Origin: an uncultured Allobosea sp.
GTDB lineage: Bacteria > Pseudomonadota > Alphaproteobacteria > Rhizobiales > Beijerinckiaceae
DNA: 56,706 bases
NCBI RefSeq assembly: GCF_945956895.1
Contig: NZ_CAMFJF010000024.1
Span: 1 to 56,706, forward strand
Reading direction: 5' to 3'
Made by a program: the position numbers and the translations under genes. The notes under the pieces are model-generated. The model made no database searches, had not been told where the DNA came from, and saw nothing but the letters and a program-made list of their open reading frames with translations. Numbering within the stretch: position 1 is the stretch's first letter; each line of letters starts with the position of its first letter. Below are positions 28,875 through 37,026 of the stretch, in pieces.

Positions 28875-30109
28875 TGACGAGCCTCGCCCGTCTCGCTGAT
28901 GCCGGGTTTGTCACCGGGGCGCCGACGCCGGCGGCGCGCACCGAAGCCGAAAAGGCGATGATCGCCAAGGCGCGCCGGATCGCGAAGATCGCAGCCGAGC
29001 ACGCCGCTGATGTCGATGCCCGCTCGCGCTTTCCGCAGGAGGCCTTCGACGCGCTGAAGCAGGAGCGCCTGCTCGGCATCATGGTGCCGGCGGCGCAGGG
29101 CGGCGAGGAGGCGAGCCTTGCGACGATCGCCGAGATCTGCACGACGCTGGCCCAGGCCTGCGCCTCGACCGGCATGATCTACGCCATGCACCAGATCAAG
29201 GCGTCGAGCCTGGTCGTGCATTGCGGTGACGATCCCTGGCATGCCGGCTTCATGACCCGCATCGCCCGCGAGCAGCTCCTGCTCGCCTCGGCCACGACAG
29301 AAGGCGGAGGCGTCGGCGGCGACCTGCGCTCGTCGATCTGCGGCGTCGTCCTGGAGGGCGAGGATTTCAGCCTCGAGAAAGAGGGCTGCCTGATCTCCTA
29401 CGGCGCGCAGGCCGATGCGATCCTGATCACGTCGCGGCGCACGCCGGAAGCACCGCCTTCCGACCAGGTCATGTCCGTCCTGATCAAGGACCAGTACCGG
29501 CTCGAACGCAGCCATGTCTGGGACACGATGGGCATGCGCGGCACCTGCTCCGACAATTTCACCCTCGCCGGCCGTGCACCGGCCAAGCAGATCATCCCGA
29601 CGCCCTTCGCCGAGATCGCGGCGCAGTCGATGCTGCCGCATGCGCATCTGCTCTGGGCCTCGGTCTGGTACGGTATCGCTGCCGAGGCGGTTGCCCGCGC
29701 CGAGAGCTTCGTGCGCGGCGAGGCCCGCAAGAAGCCGGGCTCGACCCCGCCGGGTGCGCTCAGGCTCGCCGAGCTGCTCGTGCGGTTGCAGCAGTTCAAG
29801 GGGCTGATCATCGCCGGGCTCGATCGCTACGAGCGCGTGCGCGGCGACGCCGATGAACTCTCCTCGATGGGCTTCGTGGTGGCGATGAACAGCATCAAGG
29901 TCGCGGCCTCGCAGAGCGTCGGCGAGATCGTGTCGCAGGCCTTCCTGATCTGCGGCATCCAGGGCTACCGCAACGACAGCCCCGCCAGCCTGGCGCGATT
30001 GATGCGCGATGCGCTGTCGGCGCCGATCATGATCAACAACGATCGTATCCTCGGCAATACCTCCAACCTCCTGGCGGTCTACAAGCACGACCCCAGCCTG
30101 TCCCGGTGA
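28874..30109 (+). CDS. Acyl-CoA-dehydrogenase-like flavoprotein, probably acting on a carrier-bound substrate
   Basis: A 411-residue protein of the acyl-CoA dehydrogenase fold: helical N-terminus ([20 protein letters not shown]), beta domain ([18 protein letters not shown], then [15 protein letters not shown]) and helical C-terminus. The usual C-terminal catalytic motif around Tyr-Glu-Gly-Thr is absent ([13 protein letters not shown]), so substrate or chemistry probably differs from fatty-acid oxidation. It starts within the stop of the carrier-protein gene and ends 4 bp before the ligase gene. In prolyl-carrier systems (PltE, RedW) such enzymes oxidise an aminoacyl thioester. By analogy it may dehydrogenate the amino acid loaded here. 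That function is inference. Confidence 0.82.
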   Translation: MTSLARLADAGFVTGAPTPAARTEAEKAMIAKARRIAKIAAEHAADVDARSRFPQEAFDALKQERLLGIMVPAAQGGEEASLATIAEICTTLAQACASTGMIYAMHQIKASSLVVHCGDDPWHAGFMTRIAREQLLLASATTEGGGVGGDLRSSICGVVLEGEDFSLEKEGCLISYGAQADAILITSRRTPEAPPSDQVMSVLIKDQYRLERSHVWDTMGMRGTCSDNFTLAGRAPAKQIIPTPFAEIAAQSMLPHAHLLWASVWYGIAAEAVARAESFVRGEARKKPGSTPPGALRLAELLVRLQQFKGLIIAGLDRYERVRGDADELSSMGFVVAMNSIKVAASQSVGEIVSQAFLICGIQGYRNDSPASLARLMRDALSAPIMINNDRILGNTSNLLAVYKHDPSLSR

Positions 30110-30113
30110 GCGC

Positions 30114-31034
30114 ATGTGCCAGAACTGTCCCCAGCCGCAGGGCTTCCTCGCGGAACTGATCGATAACGGCCTGTTGATCGACACCGGCGTCGATGGGCTC
30201 TATGGCCGCAGCGGCCTGTTCGAGGAGGTCATCGCCCGCTTCGACGACCTGATCACCCGCCATGGCGGGCAGGACGGCGCCGAAATCGTGCGCTTTCCGC
30301 CGGCGATGAGCCGCAAGCATTTCGAGAAGAGCGGCTATCTCAAGAGCTTCCCGCAACTCGCCGGCACGGTGCATTCCTTTGCCGGCGATGAGCGCGCCCA
30401 TGCCGCATTGCTGCACAAGGTGGCTGATGGGGTCGACTGGACCGACGGCCAGATCTCGACCGAGGTCGTGCTGACCCCAGCGGCTTGCTACCCCCTCTAT
30501 CCGGTCGTGGCCAAGCGCGGCCCGCTCAAGGCCGATGGCGCGCTGTTCGACCTGCAATCCTATTGTTTCCGGCACGAGCCCTCGAAGGACCCGGCCCGGA
30601 TGCAGCTCTTCCGGATGCGCGAATATGTCCGCTTCGGCACGCCGGAGCAGGTCACGGAGTTCCGTGCGACCTGGCTGGAGCGCGGCCAGAAGATGATGGC
30701 CTCGCTCGGTGTGCCGCTCAATCTCGACGTCGCCAACGATCCCTTCTTCGGTCGGGCCGGGCGCATGCTCGCCAACAACCAGCGCGACCAGCGCCTGAAA
30801 TTCGAGCTCCTGATCCCGATCGAGAGCGAGGAGAAGCCGACGGCCTGCCTCTCCTTCAACTACCATCAGGACCATTTCGGCACGACCTGGGGCATCCAGA
30901 CCGCCGCGGGCGAGACGGCGCATACCGCCTGCGTCGGCTTCGGCATGGAGCGCGTCGCACTCGCCCTGTTCAAGCATCACGGCTACGACGTCGACACATG
31001 GCCGGCGTCGGTGCGCAGCGTACTCTGGGGCTAA
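30114..31034 (+). CDS. Amino acid:[carrier protein] ligase (class II, atypical seryl-tRNA synthetase homologue)
   Basis: A 306-residue protein matching the class II catalytic core of archaeal-type SerRS without the tRNA-binding arm. The zinc ligands are visible: Cys125 ([10 protein letters not shown]), Glu170 ([10 protein letters not shown]) and Cys273 ([16 protein letters not shown]). Each is offset by the same six residues from Cys131/Glu176/Cys279 that I recall for the Bradyrhizobium enzyme. Motif 2 is [16 protein letters not shown] and motif 3 is [13 protein letters not shown]. Characterised homologues activate glycine or alanine with ATP and transfer it to the pantetheine of a small carrier protein, not to tRNA. 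The carrier gene is two genes upstream. The amino acid used here cannot be read off directly. Confidence 0.9.
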   Translation: MCQNCPQPQGFLAELIDNGLLIDTGVDGLYGRSGLFEEVIARFDDLITRHGGQDGAEIVRFPPAMSRKHFEKSGYLKSFPQLAGTVHSFAGDERAHAALLHKVADGVDWTDGQISTEVVLTPAACYPLYPVVAKRGPLKADGALFDLQSYCFRHEPSKDPARMQLFRMREYVRFGTPEQVTEFRATWLERGQKMMASLGVPLNLDVANDPFFGRAGRMLANNQRDQRLKFELLIPIESEEKPTACLSFNYHQDHFGTTWGIQTAAGETAHTACVGFGMERVALALFKHHGYDVDTWPASVRSVLWG

Positions 31035-31059
31035 GTTGCTCAGATCGCGGAACCACAGC

Positions 31060-31153
31060 GTCACCCCGGACAAGCCGCGAAGCGGCGCCGATCCGGGATC
31101 CATCGGAGGGCTCCGGAACTTTGCGATGGATCCCGGGTCAAGCCCGGGATGAC
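31060..31153. repeat. Palindromic intergenic repeat (REP-like) inside the carrier-protein operon
   Basis: Two arms read GTCACCCCGGAC with GATCCGGGATCCATC, and on the opposite strand GTCATCCCGGGC with GACCCGGGATCCATC, forming a long imperfect palindrome. Such GTCATCCCGGG elements are scattered between genes in many rhizobial genomes. It separates the ligase gene from the DUF1839 gene and may stabilise or process the mRNA. Confidence 0.7.
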
Positions 31154-31204
31154 GACGCGGATATGGTTGGCGTCGAGGAAATGCGAGAAGAAGAGGAACG
31201 TCAG

Positions 31205-32215
31205 ATGACCGCCCATGCGGTGATCGAGAGGCCGGTGGCGGCCGGGGCGCTGCTGCCGGTCGACCCGCTCGCCTATATCAGGCATGCCATGCATGCCGGC
31301 GAGCGGCACTGGCCGCAGACCAATTGCTATGCCGATCTCTGGATCGAGATCCTGCATGCGCTCGGTCTGGAGCCGGCGGCGGCCTTCGGCTTCACGATCG
31401 GGCAGGATTTCGAGGGCGACCAGTTCACCTTCTTCAAGCCGCCGCTCGACGATCTCGAAGCGCTCTATGGCCTGAAGGTCACGGAGCTTGCGCTCTATGA
31501 CGAACTGATCGGCCATATCGAGCAGCAGATCGCGCGGGGCCGGCTCGTCCTGCTCGAGCTCGATTCGTTCTACATGCCGGATACGCGCGGCGTGTCCTAT
31601 CGCGAGAGCCACGGCAAGACGACGATCGCCGTCAACCGGCTCGACCGCGCCGGCCGCCAGCTCGACTATTTCCACAATGACGGGCTGCACCGCGCCGAGG
31701 GCGAGGATTTCGATGGGTTGTTCCGGCTGCTGCCGGGGCAGATGCGTGACGACACACTGTTCCCCTATGCCGAGATGGTGCGCCTGCCCGAGCAGGCGCC
31801 GCGCGAGGCGGACCTGCGCGAGACCGCGCTCGCTCTGCTCGCCCGCCATGTCGCGCGCCGACCGCGCGAAAATCCCGTCGCTGCCTTCCGGACGGTCGCG
31901 ACGGCGCAGGCCGAAGCGTTGGCCGAGCGGCCGGGCGCAGCCTTCCATCTCTACGCCTTCAACACGCTGCGCCAGCTTGGCGCCAATTTCGAGCTTCTCG
32001 CCAGTCATCTCGCCTGGCTGGGGCAGGGCGTGTCCGGGCTCGACGAGGCCGGGGCCGCTGCCTTGCGCATCGCCGAGGGCGCGAAGCTCGCGCAGTTCCA
32101 TCTCGCCCGGGCGATGAAGCAGAAGCGCTTCGAGCGTTTCGACGCTGCGCTGGCCGGGCTGGCGGCAGAGCATGCGGCGGTCAGCGATGCGCTCGGCCGG
32201 CGCTTTCCCGGCTGA
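31205..32215 (+). CDS. DUF1839-family protein, possible carrier-dependent acyltransferase
   Basis: A 336-residue protein. The N-terminal half is highly patterned: TNCYADLWIEILHALGLEP with Cys41, FGFTIGQDFEGDQFTFFKP, and LLELDSFYMPDTRG then YRESHGKTTIAV with His136. The layout (cysteine at a helix start, later His, then Asp in LDYFHNDG) recalls papain-like acyltransferases such as BtrH, which transfers an acyl group from a carrier protein. I infer, but cannot show, that it moves the aminoacyl group to an acceptor. The C-terminal half is helical and varied. The ATG at 31205 has a purine-rich site upstream. The GH2 gene begins 5 bp after its stop. Family identity is recalled, not searched. Confidence 0.8.
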   Translation: MTAHAVIERPVAAGALLPVDPLAYIRHAMHAGERHWPQTNCYADLWIEILHALGLEPAAAFGFTIGQDFEGDQFTFFKPPLDDLEALYGLKVTELALYDELIGHIEQQIARGRLVLLELDSFYMPDTRGVSYRESHGKTTIAVNRLDRAGRQLDYFHNDGLHRAEGEDFDGLFRLLPGQMRDDTLFPYAEMVRLPEQAPREADLRETALALLARHVARRPRENPVAAFRTVATAQAEALAERPGAAFHLYAFNTLRQLGANFELLASHLAWLGQGVSGLDEAGAAALRIAEGAKLAQFHLARAMKQKRFERFDAALAGLAAEHAAVSDALGRRFPG

Positions 32216-32220
32216 GCGAT

Positions 32221-34698
32221 ATGGCCCGTATCGTCACGCGCGATCGGGAGCGGGTTAGGCCGCTCGCAGGCTGGTCCTGGCTCGCGACGCCGGCTGATGC
32301 CGTCGCGGCGCCAGCGGATTTGCCGGATGACGGTTGGCAGGCTGCCACCGTTCCCGGCACGGTTGCAGGAACTTTGCGCTCCATCGGCCGCCTCGACGAT
32401 GCAAGCGCTGCCGCGATCGGCCAGCAGGATCACTGGTATCGCATGCGGCTGGCGGAGCCGCTGAGCGGGCGCTTGCGCTTCGAGGGGCTGGCGACGGTCA
32501 CCGAGATCTGGATCGATGGTGTCCAGCTGGCCGAAAGCCATTCGATGTTCGCTGCGGTCGAACTACCTGCCGATTGCCCGGCCGGCACAGAGATCGCCCT
32601 GTGCTTCCGGGCGCTGGCGCCGCGGCTCGCTGCCGCCCCGCGTCGCTCGCGCTGGCGGCCGGCGATGATCCAGCCGAACGGATTGCGCTGGTTCCGCACC
32701 AGCGCGCTCGGCTCGGTGCCCGGCTGGTGCCCGCCGGGCCTGCCGACCGGGCCGTATCGGCCGGTGCTCGGGATCGCGCGGGACAAGGGCGGAACTGATA
32801 TCGCCGGCATCGACCTGCGGACATCCTATGAAGGCGGCGCCGGCACCGTGGCGCTTGCCGTCACGCTGGGCGATGGCACGACCCATCCCAAGAGCGCGCT
32901 GATGCAATGCGCCGGCAGCGAAGCTATCCTGCAGATTGAGGGCGAGCGGCTGGTCGGCCAGCTCGTCCTGCCCGGCATCGCGCCGTGGTTCCCGCATACC
33001 CATGGCGAGCCGGCTCTGCATGAACTGACGCTCGTCACCGATGGCGAAACCATCGATCTCGGGCGTATCGGCTTCCGCTCACTTGCGGTCGATCGTGGAG
33101 CGGACGGCGCCGGTTTCGGGCTGATCGTCAACGATGTCCCGGTGTTCTGCCGCGGCGCCTGCTGGTCGAATGCGGATGTCGCGACGCTGGCCTGTGGCCG
33201 CGAGGCCTACGAGCCCTGGCTTCGGCTCGCACGCGAGGCCGGCATGAACATGATCCGCCTGCCCGGCGTCATGACCTATGAGGACGACGCCTTCTTCGCG
33301 CTCTGCGACGAACTCGGCATCCTGGTCTGGCAGGAAATGATGCTGGCCAATTTCGACTATCCGCAGGGCGACGCGGATTTTCGCGATGCGGTTCGGACCG
33401 AAGCCGAAGCGCTGCTTTCGAGGACGCAAGCGTCGCCCAGCCTCGCCGTGCTCTGCGGCGGCAGCGAGGTCTTCCAGCAGGCGGCGATGCTCGGTGCGCC
33501 GCCCGAGGCCTGGTCCGGTCCGGTCTTCGACGAGATCCTGCCGGAGGCGGTCGCACGTTTGCGCCCCGACATCGCCTATGTGCCGAACTCGCCTTCGGGC
33601 GGGGAGCTGCCCTTCACTACGAACAAGGGCGTGGCGCATTATTACGGGGTCGGCGCCTATCTACGCGATCTCGATGATGCGCGCCGGGCCGAACTGCGCT
33701 TCGCGGCGGAAAGCCTCGCCTTCGCCAATGTGCCGGAGGTGGTCTCTCTGCGGAGCGGGCGGCCGCCCGCGATTACGCATCACCCCGACTGGAAGCGCGG
33801 CGTGCCGCGCGATGCCGGCGCCTCCTGGGATTTCGAGGATGTGCGCGACCATTATCTCGAGCTGCTGTACGGGCTCGATCCGGCCAGGCTGCGCCGCGAG
33901 GACCCGGAGCGCTATTTCGCCCTGTCGCGCGCGACCGTGCCGGAGGTGATGGAGGCCGCCTTCGCCGAATGGCGCCGGCCGGGCTCGCCGACATCAGGCG
34001 CGCTGGTCTGGCTGCTGCAGGACCTCCGGCCCGGTGCTGGCTGGGGCGTGATCGCCAGCGATGGCGAACCGAAATCGGCCTGGCACGGGCTCGCCCGCGC
34101 CTTCCGGCCGGTGCAGCTTGCCCTCACCGACGAGGGCGTGAACGGGCTTGCGCTGCATGCCCTGAACGAGCGGCCCGAACCGCTGGCCGCATATCTCGAG
34201 TTGACCTGCTGGCGCGAGGGCGCGACCGCGGTCGTGCAGGCACGGCGCGAGATCGCGTTGGGGCCGCGCGGAGCGATGACGCTCTCGGCCTTCGACCTGA
34301 TCGGCCGCTTCTTCGACATCACCTATGCCTACCGCTTCGGCCCGCCCGGCCATGACGTGACTTCGGCCGTGCTCAGGCGGGCTAGGGACGGGCAGGTGCT
34401 GGCGGAGGCGTTCCATTTCCCGCTCGGGCGCGGCCATGAGCAGCACCGGCTCGGTCTTGCCGCGACATTGGAACGCGATGGCGAAGGCTGGAACCTCGTC
34501 CTCTCGACACAGCGCTTCGCGCAGTCGGTCGAGATCGTCGATCCGCATTGGCGGCCGGTGCAGAACTGGTTCCATCTTGCGCCGGGCGAGCCGCGACGGA
34601 TCCGCTTGCTTCGTCGCGCCGGCATCGAGGCTGCTCCAGCGGGCGAGGTCACCGCCGTCAACGCGACCGAGCAGGTGAGCTACGCTGCGCCGGCCTGA
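32221..34698 (+). CDS. GH2-family glycoside hydrolase, beta-mannosidase-like, cytoplasmic
   Basis: An 825-residue protein with the GH2 domain order: galactose-binding-like N-terminal domain (WQAATVPGTVAGTL), immunoglobulin-like domain (about 190-290) and TIM barrel (about 295-650; NMIRLPGVMTYEDDAFFALC). The acid/base is Glu416 in CGGSE, where beta-mannosidases usually have GNNE, and the nucleophile is probably Glu497 in RFAAES. C-terminal beta domains follow. No signal peptide is present, so it works in the cytoplasm on a small glycoside or nucleotide- or carrier-linked sugar rather than on polymer. It ends the operon that starts with the carrier protein. Mannose specificity is a guess from overall layout. 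Confidence 0.85.
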   Translation: MARIVTRDRERVRPLAGWSWLATPADAVAAPADLPDDGWQAATVPGTVAGTLRSIGRLDDASAAAIGQQDHWYRMRLAEPLSGRLRFEGLATVTEIWIDGVQLAESHSMFAAVELPADCPAGTEIALCFRALAPRLAAAPRRSRWRPAMIQPNGLRWFRTSALGSVPGWCPPGLPTGPYRPVLGIARDKGGTDIAGIDLRTSYEGGAGTVALAVTLGDGTTHPKSALMQCAGSEAILQIEGERLVGQLVLPGIAPWFPHTHGEPALHELTLVTDGETIDLGRIGFRSLAVDRGADGAGFGLIVNDVPVFCRGACWSNADVATLACGREAYEPWLRLAREAGMNMIRLPGVMTYEDDAFFALCDELGILVWQEMMLANFDYPQGDADFRDAVRTEAEALLSRTQASPSLAVLCGGSEVFQQAAMLGAPPEAWSGPVFDEILPEAVARLRPDIAYVPNSPSGGELPFTTNKGVAHYYGVGAYLRDLDDARRAELRFAAESLAFANVPEVVSLRSGRPPAITHHPDWKRGVPRDAGASWDFEDVRDHYLELLYGLDPARLRREDPERYFALSRATVPEVMEAAFAEWRRPGSPTSGALVWLLQDLRPGAGWGVIASDGEPKSAWHGLARAFRPVQLALTDEGVNGLALHALNERPEPLAAYLELTCWREGATAVVQARREIALGPRGAMTLSAFDLIGRFFDITYAYRFGPPGHDVTSAVLRRARDGQVLAEAFHFPLGRGHEQHRLGLAATLERDGEGWNLVLSTQRFAQSVEIVDPHWRPVQNWFHLAPGEPRRIRLLRRAGIEAAPAGEVTAVNATEQVSYAAPA

Positions 34699-34705
34699 AG
34701 GCGCC

Positions 34706-34719
34706 GGGGCTGCCGCCCC
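34706..34719. terminator. Short hairpin between convergent genes
   Basis: GGGGC-TGCC-GCCCC forms a compact stem between the GH2 stop and the convergent phosphatase stop. It has only five base pairs and no T run. Confidence 0.35.
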
Positions 34720-35307
34720 TTAGCGCCGGCTGCGCTTCGGCAGGCTGCCCGTCAGCCTGTCTTGCAAGCTTTCAACGGCCGTGACGACGGCTGTGCCGTA
34801 TCGCGCGGTCATCGCCAGCGCGATCATGGCTGCCGGAACGGCCAGGATGATACCTCCGATGAGGTCGGAGGGGTAATGGACGCCGACATAGACGCGCGAC
34901 CACGCGACGAGCAGACCGATCACGGCCGCCAGGCAAGCGATCCTGTATTGGCGTACCAGCGCGAGGACGGTGGCGCAGGCGGCGAAAACGAGGGCGTGGT
35001 TGCTGGGGAAGGAGGCGTTAGGCCGGTGATCTACCAGGCTGTACCCGAGGCCGACCATGAAGGGGCGTGGCCGGAAAATGGCGAGCCCGGCGAGGAAGCT
35101 CAGCACGAGCGCGATCGCGAGAGCAAGCACCAGCGCGAAGGCCAGAAGGCGCTGCCGCCGGGACCCCTGGACCCACAGGACGACGATGTAGCAGGGCACC
35201 AGCAGGATTGCGAAGCGGGTGACCGCTATCGCGAAAAGAGCGACGTAGGGGTTCGGATTCGCCCCTGCGTTGAAGGCTAGGAACAAGTCGGTGTCGAGTG
35301 TGATCAT
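34720..35307 (-). CDS. PAP2-family phosphatase (undecaprenyl-diphosphatase-like)
   Basis: A 195-residue membrane protein with five or six helices and the three acid-phosphatase motifs: FRPRPF, ASFPSNHALVFA and SRVYVGVHYPSDLIGG. The second motif has Asn where Gly is usual (PSNH). Such proteins dephosphorylate undecaprenyl diphosphate or related lipids at the periplasmic face. Beside a Wzx/Wzy locus it may recycle the lipid carrier released by polymerisation. It is convergent to the GH2 gene and transcribed alone. Confidence 0.88.
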   Translation of the reverse strand: MITLDTDLFLAFNAGANPNPYVALFAIAVTRFAILLVPCYIVVLWVQGSRRQRLLAFALVLALAIALVLSFLAGLAIFRPRPFMVGLGYSLVDHRPNASFPSNHALVFAACATVLALVRQYRIACLAAVIGLLVAWSRVYVGVHYPSDLIGGIILAVPAAMIALAMTARYGTAVVTAVESLQDRLTGSLPKRSRR

Positions 35308-35502
35308 CGTCGGGAATCGGTCACGGGCCTGATGTCACCAGCTTTCGCACAATGCGCGATAGCCGGCGAATGAAATCCGGCTTCGCTTGCGATCCGCGAA
35401 GTCACCTCGGCCCCGTCATTTTCCGATGGCCGGCCGGCGCTTTTGCGCCTTGGAGAGCGCAGTCGCCTGTGATTACCTCGGCGGCGCCCAGGGGGAGAAC
35501 GG

Positions 35503-37002
35503 ATGCCGCACCGCATCGCATTTGGCGGATTTCTGCACGAGACTAACACGTTCGCGCCCAGCATGGCCGGCATGGAGGCGTTCCTGCAAGGCGGCGGCTG
35601 GCCGCCGCTGGCGCGCGGCGAGGCGATCTTCGCCGCCGTGAAGAACGTCAATGTCGGCGCCGCCGGCTTCGTCGACAGCGCTCGCGGGCGTGATTGGGAG
35701 ATCGTGCCCACGCTCTGGTGCGCGGCCAGCCCCTCCGCCCACGTCACGGCTGAAGCCTTCGAGGCTCTCGCCGATGAGCTGGTGGAGCGCATCACTGCTG
35801 CGCTGCCGCTGGACGGCGTCTATCTCGACCTGCACGGCGCCATGGTCACCGAGAACCATGACGACGGCGAAGGCGAATTGCTGCGGCGAGTGCGCGCCGC
35901 GATCGGGCCGGACGTTCCGCTTGTCGCCAGCCTCGACCTGCATGGCAATGTCACGCCGCTGATGATGGCGATGGCAGACGTGCTCGTCGCCTACCGCACC
36001 TACCCGCATGTCGACATGGCGCTGACCGGCAGTCGTGCGACCGAGGTTCTGGCGCAACTGGTCGAGAATGGGGCCCGCCCGGCCAAGGCTTTCCGCCAGG
36101 TGCCCTATCTCATTCCGATCGCCTGGCAGGCGACGGCGATGGAGCCCTGCCGCACCATTTATGCCGAGTTGGCCGCGCTCGAAGGCCCGGCCGTGCCGAC
36201 GCTCTCCTTCCTGCCCGGCTTCCCGGCGGCGGATTTCCCCGATTGCGGAGCGACCGTGCTCGCCTATGGCGCGACGCAGGCCGAGGCTGACCGGGCGGCC
36301 GATGCCGTCCTCGCCCGGGTCATGGCGAGCGAAGCGGCCTTCAAGGGCCGGGTCTTCTCGCCCGAGGACGGCGTGGCGGAGGCGATGCGGCTGGCGGGGA
36401 CGGCGACAAGGCCCGTCGTCATCTCCGACACCCAGGACAATCCCGGCGCCGGCGGCGATTCCGATACGATGGGCATGGCTCATGCCCTTGTGCAGGGAGG
36501 CGCCAGGCGCGCGGCGATCGGCGTCATCGTCGATCCAGCTGCTGCTGCGGTTGCCCATGCTGCGGGGGAGGGCGCCACCATCACGCTGTCGCTCGGCGCG
36601 AAATCCGGCATTCCCGGCGACCGGCCGCTGACCGGCGAGTTCCTCGTCGAGAAACTGTCCGACGGTCGCTTCGTCGCGCCGGGTCCGTTCTACGGGGGCT
36701 CGCGCATGAATCTTGGTCCAAGCGCCTGTCTGCGGATCGGCGATGTCCGCATCGTCGTCGGCTCGCGCAAGGCGCAAATGGCCGATCAGGCGATGTACCG
36801 GCAGGTCGGCATCGAACCGACGGAGCAAGCGATCCTGGTCAACAAGAGCTCGGTGCATTTCCGCGCCGATTTCGAGCCGATCGCGGAGACGATCCTCGTC
36901 TGCGCCGCGCCGGGGCCGATGCCGGTCGATCCGGCCGCCTTGCCATGGCGCCGTTTGCGCCCCGGCCTGCGCACCTCGCCCCTCGGCCAGCCCTTCGCCT
37001 GA
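35503..37002 (+). CDS. M81-family metallopeptidase (MlrC-like)
   Basis: A 499-residue protein with the DUF1485 N-terminal domain (RIAFGGFLHETNTFAPSMAG, LDGVYLDLHGAMVTE, LVASLDLHGNVTPLMM) and the MlrC C-terminal domain (ISDTQDNPGAGGDSDTMGM). Histidine and aspartate residues in these motifs fit the family zinc site. Microcystinase C homologues cleave linear peptides with unusual residues, but most bacterial members have unknown substrates. No signal peptide is present. The following M20 amidohydrolase gene starts 24 bp downstream, so the pair probably works on one amide or peptide substrate. Confidence 0.9.
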   Translation: MPHRIAFGGFLHETNTFAPSMAGMEAFLQGGGWPPLARGEAIFAAVKNVNVGAAGFVDSARGRDWEIVPTLWCAASPSAHVTAEAFEALADELVERITAALPLDGVYLDLHGAMVTENHDDGEGELLRRVRAAIGPDVPLVASLDLHGNVTPLMMAMADVLVAYRTYPHVDMALTGSRATEVLAQLVENGARPAKAFRQVPYLIPIAWQATAMEPCRTIYAELAALEGPAVPTLSFLPGFPAADFPDCGATVLAYGATQAEADRAADAVLARVMASEAAFKGRVFSPEDGVAEAMRLAGTATRPVVISDTQDNPGAGGDSDTMGMAHALVQGGARRAAIGVIVDPAAAAVAHAAGEGATITLSLGAKSGIPGDRPLTGEFLVEKLSDGRFVAPGPFYGGSRMNLGPSACLRIGDVRIVVGSRKAQMADQAMYRQVGIEPTEQAILVNKSSVHFRADFEPIAETILVCAAPGPMPVDPAALPWRRLRPGLRTSPLGQPFA

Positions 37003-37026
37003 ACCAACCGGCCTTTTGGAGAAGTC

